NCBI RefSeq assembly: GCF_002148965.1
Contig: NZ_NGFN01000001.1
Coordinates: 33,029-97,028, forward strand
Reading direction: 5' to 3'
DNA from: Streptomyces swartbergensis
Lineage (GTDB): Bacteria > Actinomycetota > Actinomycetes > Streptomycetales > Streptomycetaceae
DNA: 64,000 bases
Under the pieces are notes generated by a model. It did no database searches. It was not told where the DNA came from and worked only from the letters and a program-made list of their open reading frames with translations. This document shows, in pieces, positions 51,410 to 59,643 of this stretch (the first letter of the stretch is position 1; each line of letters starts with the position of its first letter). The position numbers and the translations under genes are program-made.

Positions 51410-52223
51410 CCGCGCAGGAAGTTCAGCAGATCGTCGTTGAACGCCTTCTCGAAGTCGTCCACCAGACCGTGCGGGGCGCCCGGGTACACCTTCAGCGTCG
51501 CGTCCTTGACGAACTGGGCGGTCCGCTGGGCCGAGGCGCCGATCGGCACGATTTGGTCCTCGTCGCCGTGCGCGACCAGCGTCGGCACGTCGATCCGCCG
51601 CAGATCCTCGGTGAAGTCGGTCTCCGAGAACTGGGCGACGCAGTCGTAGGCGCCCTTCAGCCCCGCCTGCATGCTCCACATCCAGAACGCCCGCCGCACG
51701 CCCTCCGACGGGGCGGCCCCGGGCCGGTTGAAGCTGTAGAAGCTCTCGCTCACTCCCAGTAGAACTGCGAGCGGTCCGCCGCCACGGCCGCGCGGATCCT
51801 GTCGAAGGCGTCCTTCGGAGTCCCCTCCGGATCGGCCTCCGTCCGCAGCATCAGCGGCGGCACCGCGCCCAGCAGCACGGCCTTGGCGACCCGCGCGGTC
51901 CCGTGCCGCCCGATGTAACGGGCCACCTCCGCCGCCGGTCGAATGGCCCACCAGGGCGGCGTCGTTGAGGTCCAGCGTCTCGATCAGCTCGGCCAGGTCG
52001 TCGGCGTACCGGTCCATGTGGTTGCCCTGCTACAGCTGACCCGAGCGGCCGTGCCCGCGGCGGTCGTGCGCGATCGCCCGGAACCCGTGCTCGGCGACCA
52101 GACGGGCCTGACCGTCCCAGGCGTCCGCGTTGAGGGGCCAGCCGTGGCTGAACACCACGGGCTGCCCCTCGCCCCAGTCCTTGTAGTGATCTCGGTTCCG
52201 TCGGACGTGGTGAACGTGCTCAT
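51406..52223 (-). pseudogene. decayed alpha/beta hydrolase (non-haem haloperoxidase-like)
   Basis: Pieces of one alpha/beta hydrolase of about 272 residues can be read across three frames. The start is ATG 52223 ([12 protein letters not shown]). A 1-base deletion near 52188 moves the frame to [27 protein letters not shown] at 52030-52032 replaces the Trp expected after HGRSGQ. The frame then gives [16 protein letters not shown] with nucleophile GHSTGG. A 1-base insertion near 51930 shifts to [25 protein letters not shown], and a 1-base deletion near 51750 restores SESFYSFNRPG to the end, with the catalytic Asp (GDEDQIVP) and His (APHGL). Three indels and a nonsense codon indicate loss of function unless the read is faulty. 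Confidence 0.85.
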
Positions 52224-52457
52224 GAAGCATCCTCTCGGTGGGGCATCGGGGTGTGATCCCGAGCTTCCTCTCGATGATCTCCGTGATCCCGGGCTCGCGC
52301 CGGCGGTGCCCGTAGGGGACCGGCCCCGCCCGGCGGGAATCCGCGTGAGCGGCCCGCCGAACGAGTGACCGATGGCCCTCGACGGCGCGGGGGCCGTCGG
52401 GCCGGGGCAGCGGGGCCGGGGCGTACCCGGTCCGGGGTCTGAACGACCCTGGCCGCT

Positions 52458-53219
52458 TCACGCGCCGCTCGGCGTCGGCGTCCGGCCCGGCACGGTGAAC
52501 TCGTAGACCAGAGCGTCCTGTTGGGCGTCCACCACCAGGTCGGTGATCTCCAGCGGACGCGCGTACTGGTCGTGCACGCGCCGCGTGACCCGCACCGACG
52601 GCGTGCTTGTGAGGCGGGTGATGGCGTCGCGGTGGTGCAGGGTCAGACCGGCCCGGCGCATCCAGTCGTAGGCCCGCCGCAGGTGCGCGGCGGCGGTGCC
52701 GTCGGCGCGGTCGCGGTAGCGGGCCAGCTCCTCCACCTCCGCGAGCGCCACGGCCGAGAAGGACGTGACGGCCGTACGCAGACCGTGTCCGTCGGCCGTC
52801 GCGTACCGGTAGCGGTGGATCAGGGTCGGCCGGCCCGGGGCCAGTCCCAGGGCCTCGGCGTGGTCCGGCGGGGGCGGCTCCCAGGCGACGGTGGCGCGGG
52901 CGACCGTGCCCGGGGTCGCGGCCCGGGCGCCGACCGGGAAGGTGAGCGAGGCCGGGGTCCCGACCGGCAGGCCCGGCAGCGTGGTGTGGCTGCCGCGCCG
53001 GTCGGTGGCGACGAGACCGTCGCGGCGCAGCAGCTCCAGCGCCTGCCGTACGGTCTCCCGGCTGACCCCGAAGTGCCCGGCCAGCCGCCGCTCGCCCGGG
53101 AGCCGTTCGCCGGGCGGCACGGTGCCGTCGCGCAGTTCGCCGAGCAACTCCGTGGCGATCCGCCGGTACAGGGGCTCTCCTTCGGCGGGCGGGTGGTCGT
53201 GCGGGGTGGTGCGGGCCAT
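52458..53219 (-). CDS. GntR-family regulator, HutC subfamily
   Basis: This 253-residue regulator has a GntR winged helix ([36 protein letters not shown]) and a C-terminal UTRA ligand domain ([44 protein letters not shown]). ATG 53219 has a perfect AGGAGGT six bases upstream. A HutC-type operator lies about 65 bases before the start, suggesting autoregulation. The adjacent targets may be the now-decayed hydrolase downstream; DasR-like sensing of sugars is possible but not shown. Confidence 0.87.
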   Translation of the reverse strand: MARTTPHDHPPAEGEPLYRRIATELLGELRDGTVPPGERLPGERRLAGHFGVSRETVRQALELLRRDGLVATDRRGSHTTLPGLPVGTPASLTFPVGARAATPGTVARATVAWEPPPPDHAEALGLAPGRPTLIHRYRYATADGHGLRTAVTSFSAVALAEVEELARYRDRADGTAAAHLRRAYDWMRRAGLTLHHRDAITRLTSTPSVRVTRRVHDQYARPLEITDLVVDAQQDALVYEFTVPGRTPTPSGA

Positions 53220-53283
53220 GCCCCACCTCCTGTTGGTGACGTTCGGTAGCCGTGCGGGCTCGGTGCGCCACCACATCTAGCAT

Positions 53284-53295
53284 TGGTCTAAACCA
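53284..53295. promoter_or_regulatory. HutC/DasR-type operator
   Basis: TGGTCTAAACCA has perfect TGGT/ACCA arms and contains GTCTAAAC, an exact match to the GTnTAnAC core of HutC-subfamily sites; it is one base from the core of the DasR site TGGTCTAGACCA. It lies between the GntR start and the end of the beta-lactamase-like gene. Confidence 0.65.
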
Positions 53296-53350
53296 GCGGG
53301 GAAGGGCGGTCGGGCGGTTCGGCCGAAACCGGCCCCGCCCGCGCCCACTG

Positions 53351-54514
53351 TCACAGCGCGCTGTAGACGGCGTCGACCAGCGCCGTCTTCCGCGGGTCGT
53401 CCGCGATATGAGGCCCCATACGGTTCATCACGTACCCCAGCGACACCTCCGCCTCCGGGTCCGCGAGCCCGCAGGATCCGCCGAAGCCGTCGTGACCGAA
53501 AGCGTGCGGGTTGGGTCCGTAGGAGCAGTTGGAACCGCTGAGCCACAGCCCGAGCCCCGCCTCCGTCTCGCCCAACCCTGCGCCGAGCACCAGATCCCGG
53601 CAACTGCCCTGTCCCTCGCGCACCCGCTCGGCCGCCTCGGGTGACAGGACGCGCCGGCCGCCGTACGAGCCGCGCCCCGCGAGGACGCCGTAGAGCTCCG
53701 CGACCGCACGCGCGGTGCCGTGCCCGTTCGCCGCGGGTATCTCGGCGGACCGCCACCCGGGCGTGCCGGCCGCGGCGGCGGACACCGGGGGGTTGGTCAG
53801 CGCGGCGATCGCCGCGGGTGCCAACTGGGCGAAGACGGCGGCCTGTTCACTGTTCGTGGTGACTGGCGGCTGGTCCAGCTCGGCCGCCCGCCCGTAGTCC
53901 TTCTCCGGCAGGCCGATGCGGAAGTCGATGCCGAGCGGCCCGGTCACCTCCCGCTCCAGGAAGGCGCCCGGCATCAGCCCCGACACCCGTCGTACGACCT
54001 CGCCGACCAGATGGCCGTAGGTCAGCGCGTGGTAGCCGGACGTGGTTCCCGGTTCCCACCAGGGCTGCGTCGCCGCGAGCCGCTGTGTGGTCAGCTCCCA
54101 GTCGCAGAGCTGCTCCAGCGAGTGCGGTTCACGCAGCCCGGCCAGACCGGCGCGGTGGGACAGCAGATGCCGGACGAGGACCTTCTCCTTGCCCGCCGCG
54201 GCGAACTCCGGCCAGTACGCGGCCACCGGCGCGTCCAGATCCAGCAGCCCCCGGTCGGCGAGGATGTGCGCGCACAGTGCCACCGGTCCCTTGGTCGTGG
54301 ACCACACGTTGACCAGCGTGTCCCGTTCCCACGGCCGGGTGTGTGCCGCGTCGGCCCAGCCGCCCCACAGGTCCACCACCGTCCTGCCGCCGACGGTGAC
54401 GGCCACCGCGGCACCGAGCTCGCCCCGTTCCCGGAAGTTCTCCTCGAACGCCCTGCGTACCGCCGTGAAACGCGCGTCGCAGTGACCGTGCACCTGTGCC
54501 TCATTCTCGGACAT
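53351..54514 (-). CDS. serine hydrolase, beta-lactamase/esterase EstB family
   Basis: This 387-residue protein has the class C beta-lactamase-like fold. The SxxK motif is STTKG, the Tyr motif is SGYHALTYG and HDGFGG occupies the KTG-like strand position. No signal peptide is present, which favours an intracellular esterase over a true beta-lactamase. ATG 54514 gives [12 protein letters not shown]. It lies alone between the GntR and CE7 esterase genes, all on the minus strand. Confidence 0.8.
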   Translation of the reverse strand: MSENEAQVHGHCDARFTAVRRAFEENFRERGELGAAVAVTVGGRTVVDLWGGWADAAHTRPWERDTLVNVWSTTKGPVALCAHILADRGLLDLDAPVAAYWPEFAAAGKEKVLVRHLLSHRAGLAGLREPHSLEQLCDWELTTQRLAATQPWWEPGTTSGYHALTYGHLVGEVVRRVSGLMPGAFLEREVTGPLGIDFRIGLPEKDYGRAAELDQPPVTTNSEQAAVFAQLAPAAIAALTNPPVSAAAAGTPGWRSAEIPAANGHGTARAVAELYGVLAGRGSYGGRRVLSPEAAERVREGQGSCRDLVLGAGLGETEAGLGLWLSGSNCSYGPNPHAFGHDGFGGSCGLADPEAEVSLGYVMNRMGPHIADDPRKTALVDAVYSAL

Positions 54515-54657
54515 GGCCCCTCCACCACCTCGCCGGGCCGGGCCGCCGAGGAGCGGCCCGGGCGCGAAGAACGTACCGACTGGTCGGACTTGGTGGAAGC
54601 CTGCGCCTGCGAAACGGCCGGATCAGTCGCAGGCCGGCGGCGGGATCAGATGCGGGA

Positions 54658-55626
54658 TCAGATGTACGAGCGCATCCAGCGCAGCTTGGCCGCCTCCTGG
54701 AAGGGGCCGCCGCCCTCGTGGTCGTTGAAGTCGTACACCTCGATCGCCTTGTCCTCGTGGCTCCAGGCGTTGAAGGCCGCGAAGACGGTGGAGGGCGGGC
54801 AGGTCTGGTCCTCCAGGGCGGCCGAGAAGAGCGCGGGAGCCCCGCCGCGGGTGGCGAAGTGGACACCGTCGAAGTAGGAGAGCGTGCGCAGCGCCTGCTC
54901 GGTGCGGCCGCGGTGCGTCTTGAGGTACAGGCCGATCTCCCGGTACGGGTGACGGTCCGTGAGCGTCGCGGCGCGCGGGTAGTCGCACAGGAACGGCACG
55001 TCCGGCGCGAGGCCCGCCAGGTCCGGTATCAGGCCGCCCACCGCGATCGTGATGCCGCCGCCCTGGCTGCCGCCCACAGCGACCGTGCGCGTCGAGTCGG
55101 TGAGCGGATGCGAGCGGGCCGCCTCCACGGCACGCACGGCGTCCGTGAACACCCGGCGGTAGTAGTAGTTCTCCGGCGCGTCGATACCGCGCGTCATGAA
55201 ACCGGGGTACGCGGGCGTGCCGCCCACCGGGTCCGCCGTGCCGCCGCCCCCTCCCCAGGCGCTGCCCTGCCCGCGGGTGTCCATCACGAAGTGCGCCCGG
55301 CCCGTGGACGCCCACAGCAGATGCTCGTGCGGCAGCCCGCGTCCTCCGCCGTAGCCGATGAACTCCACGACCAGCGGCAGCGGGCCGTCCGCCCCCGCCG
55401 GCAGTATCAGCCAGCCCTTGACCGGGTGACCGCCGAACCCGGCGAACGTCACGTCGAAGACCTGCACGGTGGACAGTCCCGTGTCGACCGGTTCGAAGCG
55501 GGCGTCCAGGTCGTACTCGCGCGCCTCCTGGAGCGTCTTGGACCAGAACGCGTCGAAGTCCTCGGGCTCGGTCGACGCGCTGCGGTACTCGCGGAGTTCG
55601 TCGAGAGGAAGGTCGAACAGGGCCAT
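54658..55626 (-). CDS. acetylxylan esterase/cephalosporin-C deacetylase (CE7)
   Basis: This 322-residue esterase belongs to CE7. The nucleophile is in GGSQGGG, the Asp in LEDQTCPPSTVFAAFN and the His in NDHEGGG; RGQGSAWG is a family-typical RGQ motif. ATG 55626 (MALFDLPLDEL) is chosen as the standard family start. CE7 enzymes remove acetyl groups from xylo-oligosaccharides and similar small esters in the cytoplasm. No xylanolytic genes are adjacent. Confidence 0.92.
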   Translation of the reverse strand: MALFDLPLDELREYRSASTEPEDFDAFWSKTLQEAREYDLDARFEPVDTGLSTVQVFDVTFAGFGGHPVKGWLILPAGADGPLPLVVEFIGYGGGRGLPHEHLLWASTGRAHFVMDTRGQGSAWGGGGGTADPVGGTPAYPGFMTRGIDAPENYYYRRVFTDAVRAVEAARSHPLTDSTRTVAVGGSQGGGITIAVGGLIPDLAGLAPDVPFLCDYPRAATLTDRHPYREIGLYLKTHRGRTEQALRTLSYFDGVHFATRGGAPALFSAALEDQTCPPSTVFAAFNAWSHEDKAIEVYDFNDHEGGGPFQEAAKLRWMRSYI

Positions 55627-55749
55627 GTAGGACCGCCTTGGGTGAGGAACGGCTGCGGAGACAGTGCGGATGATCACACTACGTGAGTGGTCGGAGGACT
55701 CGCCAGGCCTTTTGCCGCGACCCGTTCACCTGCCGTTTGCGGGGTCGCG

Positions 55750-56334
55750 TCACGCGTCGCGACGCGTCCACTCCGGTTCCGTACGGGCCCACTCCCGCTC
55801 CCACTCGGCCAGCCGGCGGCGCATGGCGACCCGGCGGACGACGGAGTGGCCGAAGAGCACCACGAGCACCTCGCCGACCGCGGCGCACGTGCCCATGGTG
55901 AGGGTGTGCTGCCAGACGCCGGTGCCGTCCACCGGCGGGGGCACACTTCGCCCCCGGGAGTCGAACCACACGTCCACGACCTCACCCGGCCGGGTGCTTC
56001 CGGGAACCCGTGCCGTCGCGGTGCGCGTGCCCTCGCCCGGCTCGTTCCAGCGCACGGTGGCCCGGTACGCGTGCTGCCCGTCGGCCTGCACCGACGGCAG
56101 CGAGTCGCCGTTCCTGCCGACCACCTCGGCTCGGACGCGGTGACGCTCGGCCTGCTGCTCCGCCGAGACCGACCGCGCCTCGCCATGGGCCCACCAGGCT
56201 GCGGCCGCCCCCACCACAGGCGCGCCCACGAGTATCAGGACGGCGACCACCAGCACCGTCCACGCCTCGACGACATCCGACCGGCGCCGCAGCGGACTGC
56301 GCCGCCAGCGCCAGCCGCGCACCCGGGTTCGCAT
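55750..56334 (-). CDS. Rv1733c-like two-helix membrane protein
   Basis: This 194-residue protein has two hydrophobic segments (residues about 25-48 and 140-162) with an extracytoplasmic domain between (ATVRWNEPGEGTRTATARVPGSTRPGEVVDVWFDSRG) and a basic N-terminus. This layout matches the Rv1733c family, which is expanded in Streptomyces and has no known function. ATG 56334 is used. Confidence 0.72.
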   Translation of the reverse strand: MRTRVRGWRWRRSPLRRRSDVVEAWTVLVVAVLILVGAPVVGAAAAWWAHGEARSVSAEQQAERHRVRAEVVGRNGDSLPSVQADGQHAYRATVRWNEPGEGTRTATARVPGSTRPGEVVDVWFDSRGRSVPPPVDGTGVWQHTLTMGTCAAVGEVLVVLFGHSVVRRVAMRRRLAEWEREWARTEPEWTRRDA

Positions 56335-56632
56335 GTCGACCTCCTCGCCGTCACCGTGGCCGGAGGGCCGGACCGGCCGTGCGGTGGCGGCGTCGCCGCT
56401 CCCCCCGCGTCACGTCACGCGTGCGAGTGCCCACACGGGTCAGGTACCCCTCCGACACACATCGATCGCTCGGCACGGCCCGGGTTGCCGCATGCCGGAG
56501 CCCTCCGGCCGGAGTGCCCGGGCCGGCCGCGGCGAAACACCGGGCCGCGCACACGACGGACCGCGTCCAGCGCCCTGCTGGCGAGCCCTACGCCACCCCA
56601 GTGACACCACCGGAGGAGGGCCGCCGTCGAGA
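56335..56632. other. non-coding gap of about 300 bases
   Basis: The region between the Rv1733c-like gene and the reductase gene, both on the minus strand, holds only inconsistent short frames. It should contain the promoter of the membrane protein gene, but I see no clear -35/-10 pair, repeat or RNA structure. Confidence 0.4.
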
Positions 56633-57380
56633 TCAGCCGAACCGCTCGATCCGGATGCGCTCCACCGGCTGACCGGCCGTCACGAGCAGCCGGGAGGCGT
56701 GCTCGGCGAAGGAGTTGGAGCCGCACACATAGGCCTCCCACCCACCGGAAGGCTGCTCGGCCAGGAGCGGCGCCACATGTGTGGCCGCCATACGTCCCAC
56801 CGCCACACCCTCCGGCGCGCTCCGCGTGAACACGGGCGTCGTCTCGGCGCCGAACTCCCGCGCGTAGATGAGCTCCTCGGGACTGCGCGCGGACACCAGC
56901 AGCCGCAGCGGCACGGTCAGGTTCCGCGCCCGGTGGTGCCGGACCATCGACATCAGCGGCACGACGCCGGAACCGGCGCCGACCAGCAGCGCGGGCCGGT
57001 CGCCGGGCCAGGCGAAGAAGCCGCTCACCGGGCCTCGCACCTCGACCTGGTCGCCGGGCCGGGCGACGGTGTGGAACCAGCCCGAGACCTCGCCGCCCTC
57101 GACGTGATCCAGGGTCAGCTCGACGTGCCCGGAGTCGTCCGGCGCGGACGCGATCGAGTAGTGGCGCTGGGCCACGTAGCCGTCCTCGGCGGTCAGCCGC
57201 ACCATCAGGTGCTGGCCGGGCAGGTGCCCCGGCCAGCCGGGCACGGCGAACCGGAAGGTGGTGGCACGCGCGGTCTCGCGGCGGATCCCGGTCAGCGTGG
57301 CGGTCTGCCACACGGAGGCGGCCTGCTCGCTCACGGCGATGCGCCCGGGCACGGCGAACCGCGTGGGAGGCACGAACGTC

Positions 57381-57388
<8 letters not shown>
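56633..57388 (-). CDS. ferredoxin reductase-type FAD/NAD(P) oxidoreductase
   Basis: This 251-residue protein has an FNR-type FAD domain (QRHYSIASAPD, the RxYS motif) and an NAD(P) domain (LLVGAGSGVVPLMSMVRH; C-terminal YVCGSNSFAEHASRLL). It lacks a 2Fe-2S domain. GTG 57388 overlaps the molybdenum enzyme gene by eight bases. The pair suggests that this reductase delivers electrons to, or takes them from, the molybdenum protein. Confidence 0.86.
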
Positions 57389-57986
<598 letters not shown>

Positions 57987-58072
57987 GCGGTGTGCCTCCG
58001 GGCCGGTTCCGGCGGTGCCCCGCCGGGCCGGCGTGATCAGTGATTGCGTATTCAACCGTACGTGGATCGTGC

Positions 58073-58525
58073 TCACGTGCCGCGCCCATGGTCGTACCGA
58101 CCGGAACCAGGGCCCGCGTTGTAGCGCACGAGGTAGGCGGCGAATCGCGACAGGTCCTCGGCCGGCCAGTCCGCCAGCCGCTCCCGGAAGGCCGCCCGGC
58201 GGCTCTCGGTGACCCGGGCCAGGATGCGCCGCCCGGCCTCCGTCAGGTGCAGCACCTGGACGCGCTGGTCCTGCGCGTGGGGGCGGCGTTCGATGAGACC
58301 GGCGCGTTCCAGCGCGGTCACCTGGCGGCTGACGGTGGACTTGTCCAGGGCGTAGTGGGCGGCCAGGTCGGTGGCACGGCACCCGCCGCTCTCCTCCAGG
58401 TGCCCGAGCAGGGTGTACGACACCAGCGACAGCTCCGGGTGCATCCGCCCCGCCGCCGCACGGGCACGGCGGGCGAAGACCGTCATCTCCCGCTGGATGG
58501 TCTCCACGGCATCGGCCGGCTGCAC
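58073..58525 (-). CDS. MarR-family transcriptional regulator
   Basis: This 150-residue winged-helix protein has the MarR recognition helix (HYALDKSTVSRQVTALERAGLI) and a wing with HAQDQR. GTG 58525 is selected because GGAGGT is just upstream; the frame opens further without support. A GTTG..CAAC imperfect repeat (58564-58578) lies at its promoter. The downstream molybdenum enzyme genes are on the same strand 86 bases away and may be its targets. Confidence 0.82.
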   Translation of the reverse strand: MQPADAVETIQREMTVFARRARAAAGRMHPELSLVSYTLLGHLEESGGCRATDLAAHYALDKSTVSRQVTALERAGLIERRPHAQDQRVQVLHLTEAGRRILARVTESRRAAFRERLADWPAEDLSRFAAYLVRYNAGPGSGRYDHGRGT

Positions 58526-58706
58526 CGGACCTCCCTCACCACGTCGTTGTCCGGTCCTCCATGGTTGCATAGGCCAACGACCTGTCCAACCGCCTGCCGG
58601 CGGAGGCGGCGGACCGCCGCGCCGTACCGGTCGGCAGGCCCGTCGGGTAGTGTTGCCGCCGGCCGCGGACGGACCCGGCCGTCGCCGAACCGAGGAGGTG
58701 AGACCC

Positions 58707-58766
58707 ATTACCGCTGTGTCAGCTTGGGTGCTCTCTCCTCGATGTCGCGCGGATCGCCGGCCGTAG
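58707..58766 (+). CDS. 19-residue leader peptide with AUU start (probable)
   Basis: GAGGAGGTGA (58692-58701) is a perfect, extended match to the 16S rRNA anti-Shine-Dalgarno. Eight bases after AGGAGG lies ATT, opening a frame for (M)TAVSAWVLSPRCRADRRP ending at TAG 58764-58766. A GTG three codons earlier is inside the ribosome site itself and unlikely. The frame ends eight bases before a hairpin that hides the ribosome site of the methyltransferase gene. AUU starts are known for infC and are IF3-sensitive. Position and structure match translational attenuators; expression of the peptide is inferred. Confidence 0.6.
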   Translation: MTAVSAWVLSPRCRADRRP

Positions 58767-58773
58767 GCGACCG

Positions 58774-58806
58774 CAGGAGCGCCCTTCGCATCTCGAAAGG
58801 CTCCTG
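58774..58806 (+). promoter_or_regulatory. hairpin sequestering the methyltransferase ribosome site
   Basis: CAGGAGC (58774-58780) pairs perfectly with GCTCCTG (58800-58806); inside, CTTCG and CGAAAG extend the stem around a CATCT loop. The right arm includes GAAAGG (58795-58800), the only ribosome-site candidate for ATG 58813. CTCCT in the leader (58735-58739) could pair with AGGAG of the left arm and free the site, as in erm-type attenuators. Confidence 0.6.
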
Positions 58807-58812
58807 GCTTCC

Positions 58813-59607
58813 ATGCCCTCCGCGTCTCCCGTCCCACCGTCGTCCCGTGACTCCGTCGTCGTCGCCCTGCGCACCGCGGGCTGCGTCTTCGCCGAGGACG
58901 AGGCCGAGTTGATCCTCGCCACCGCCCGCACGCCGGCCGAAGCCGCCGAAATGGTCGAACGCCGCGTCGCGGGTCTGCCCCTCGAACTCGTCGTCGGCTG
59001 GGCCGAGTTCCGGGGCCTGCGCATCACCGTCGACCCGGGTGTCTTCGTGCCGCGCCGCCGCACCGAGTTCCTGGTCGAACAGGCCCTGGCCCGGGGGCCC
59101 GGCGCCGGCGTCGTCGTCGACCTGTGCTGCGGCTCCGGCGCCGTCGGCGCGGCGCTGGCCGCCGGACTCGGCCGCGTCGAACTGCACGCCGCCGACATCG
59201 ACCCCGCCGCGGTGCGCTGCGCCCGCGGCAACGTCGCCGCCGCCGGCGGTCACGTCCACCAGGGCGACCTGTTCGACGCGCTGCCCGGTGACCTGCGGGG
59301 CCGCGTCGGCATCCTCGCGGCCAACGTGCCGTACGTACCGAGCGACGAGATCGCCCTGCTGCCGCTGGAGGCCCGCGCGCACGAGCCGCTGGTCGCCCTC
59401 GACGGCGGTGCGGACGGCCTCGACGTCCTGCGCCGGGTCGCGGCCGAGGCGGCCCGCTGGCTCGCGCCCGGCGGCTGCGTCCTGGTGGAGACGAGCCGTC
59501 ACCAGGCACCGACCGCCCTCGACGCCTTCGAACGCAACGGCCTGACGGCGCACCTGGCCGTCTCGGAGGAGCTGTACGCCCATGTGGTGATCGGCGTCGC
59601 GCCCTGA
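58813..59607 (+). CDS. putative protein N5-glutamine methyltransferase (PrmC/HemK-like)
   Basis: This 264-residue protein is a PrmC-like SAM methyltransferase. The small N-terminal helical domain is followed by the FVPRRRTEFLVEQAL segment, motif I VVDLCCGSGAVGAAL and NVPYVPSDEI (171-174) in place of the usual NPPY. The change keeps the Asn and the aromatic residue that hold the glutamine amide. PrmC methylates the GGQ glutamine of peptide release factors; this paralogue group in actinobacteria may do so or modify another protein. It sits behind a leader peptide and hairpin. Confidence 0.83.
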   Translation: MPSASPVPPSSRDSVVVALRTAGCVFAEDEAELILATARTPAEAAEMVERRVAGLPLELVVGWAEFRGLRITVDPGVFVPRRRTEFLVEQALARGPGAGVVVDLCCGSGAVGAALAAGLGRVELHAADIDPAAVRCARGNVAAAGGHVHQGDLFDALPGDLRGRVGILAANVPYVPSDEIALLPLEARAHEPLVALDGGADGLDVLRRVAAEAARWLAPGGCVLVETSRHQAPTALDAFERNGLTAHLAVSEELYAHVVIGVAP

Positions 59608-59643
59608 CGGCCCGAGCGCCGGCCGAACGCCGGCGGCGGCCCC

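Noticed and set aside
53351..54514. Beta-lactam resistance function for the serine hydrolase
   Set aside because: No signal peptide and the strongest similarity in motif layout is to EstB-type esterases.
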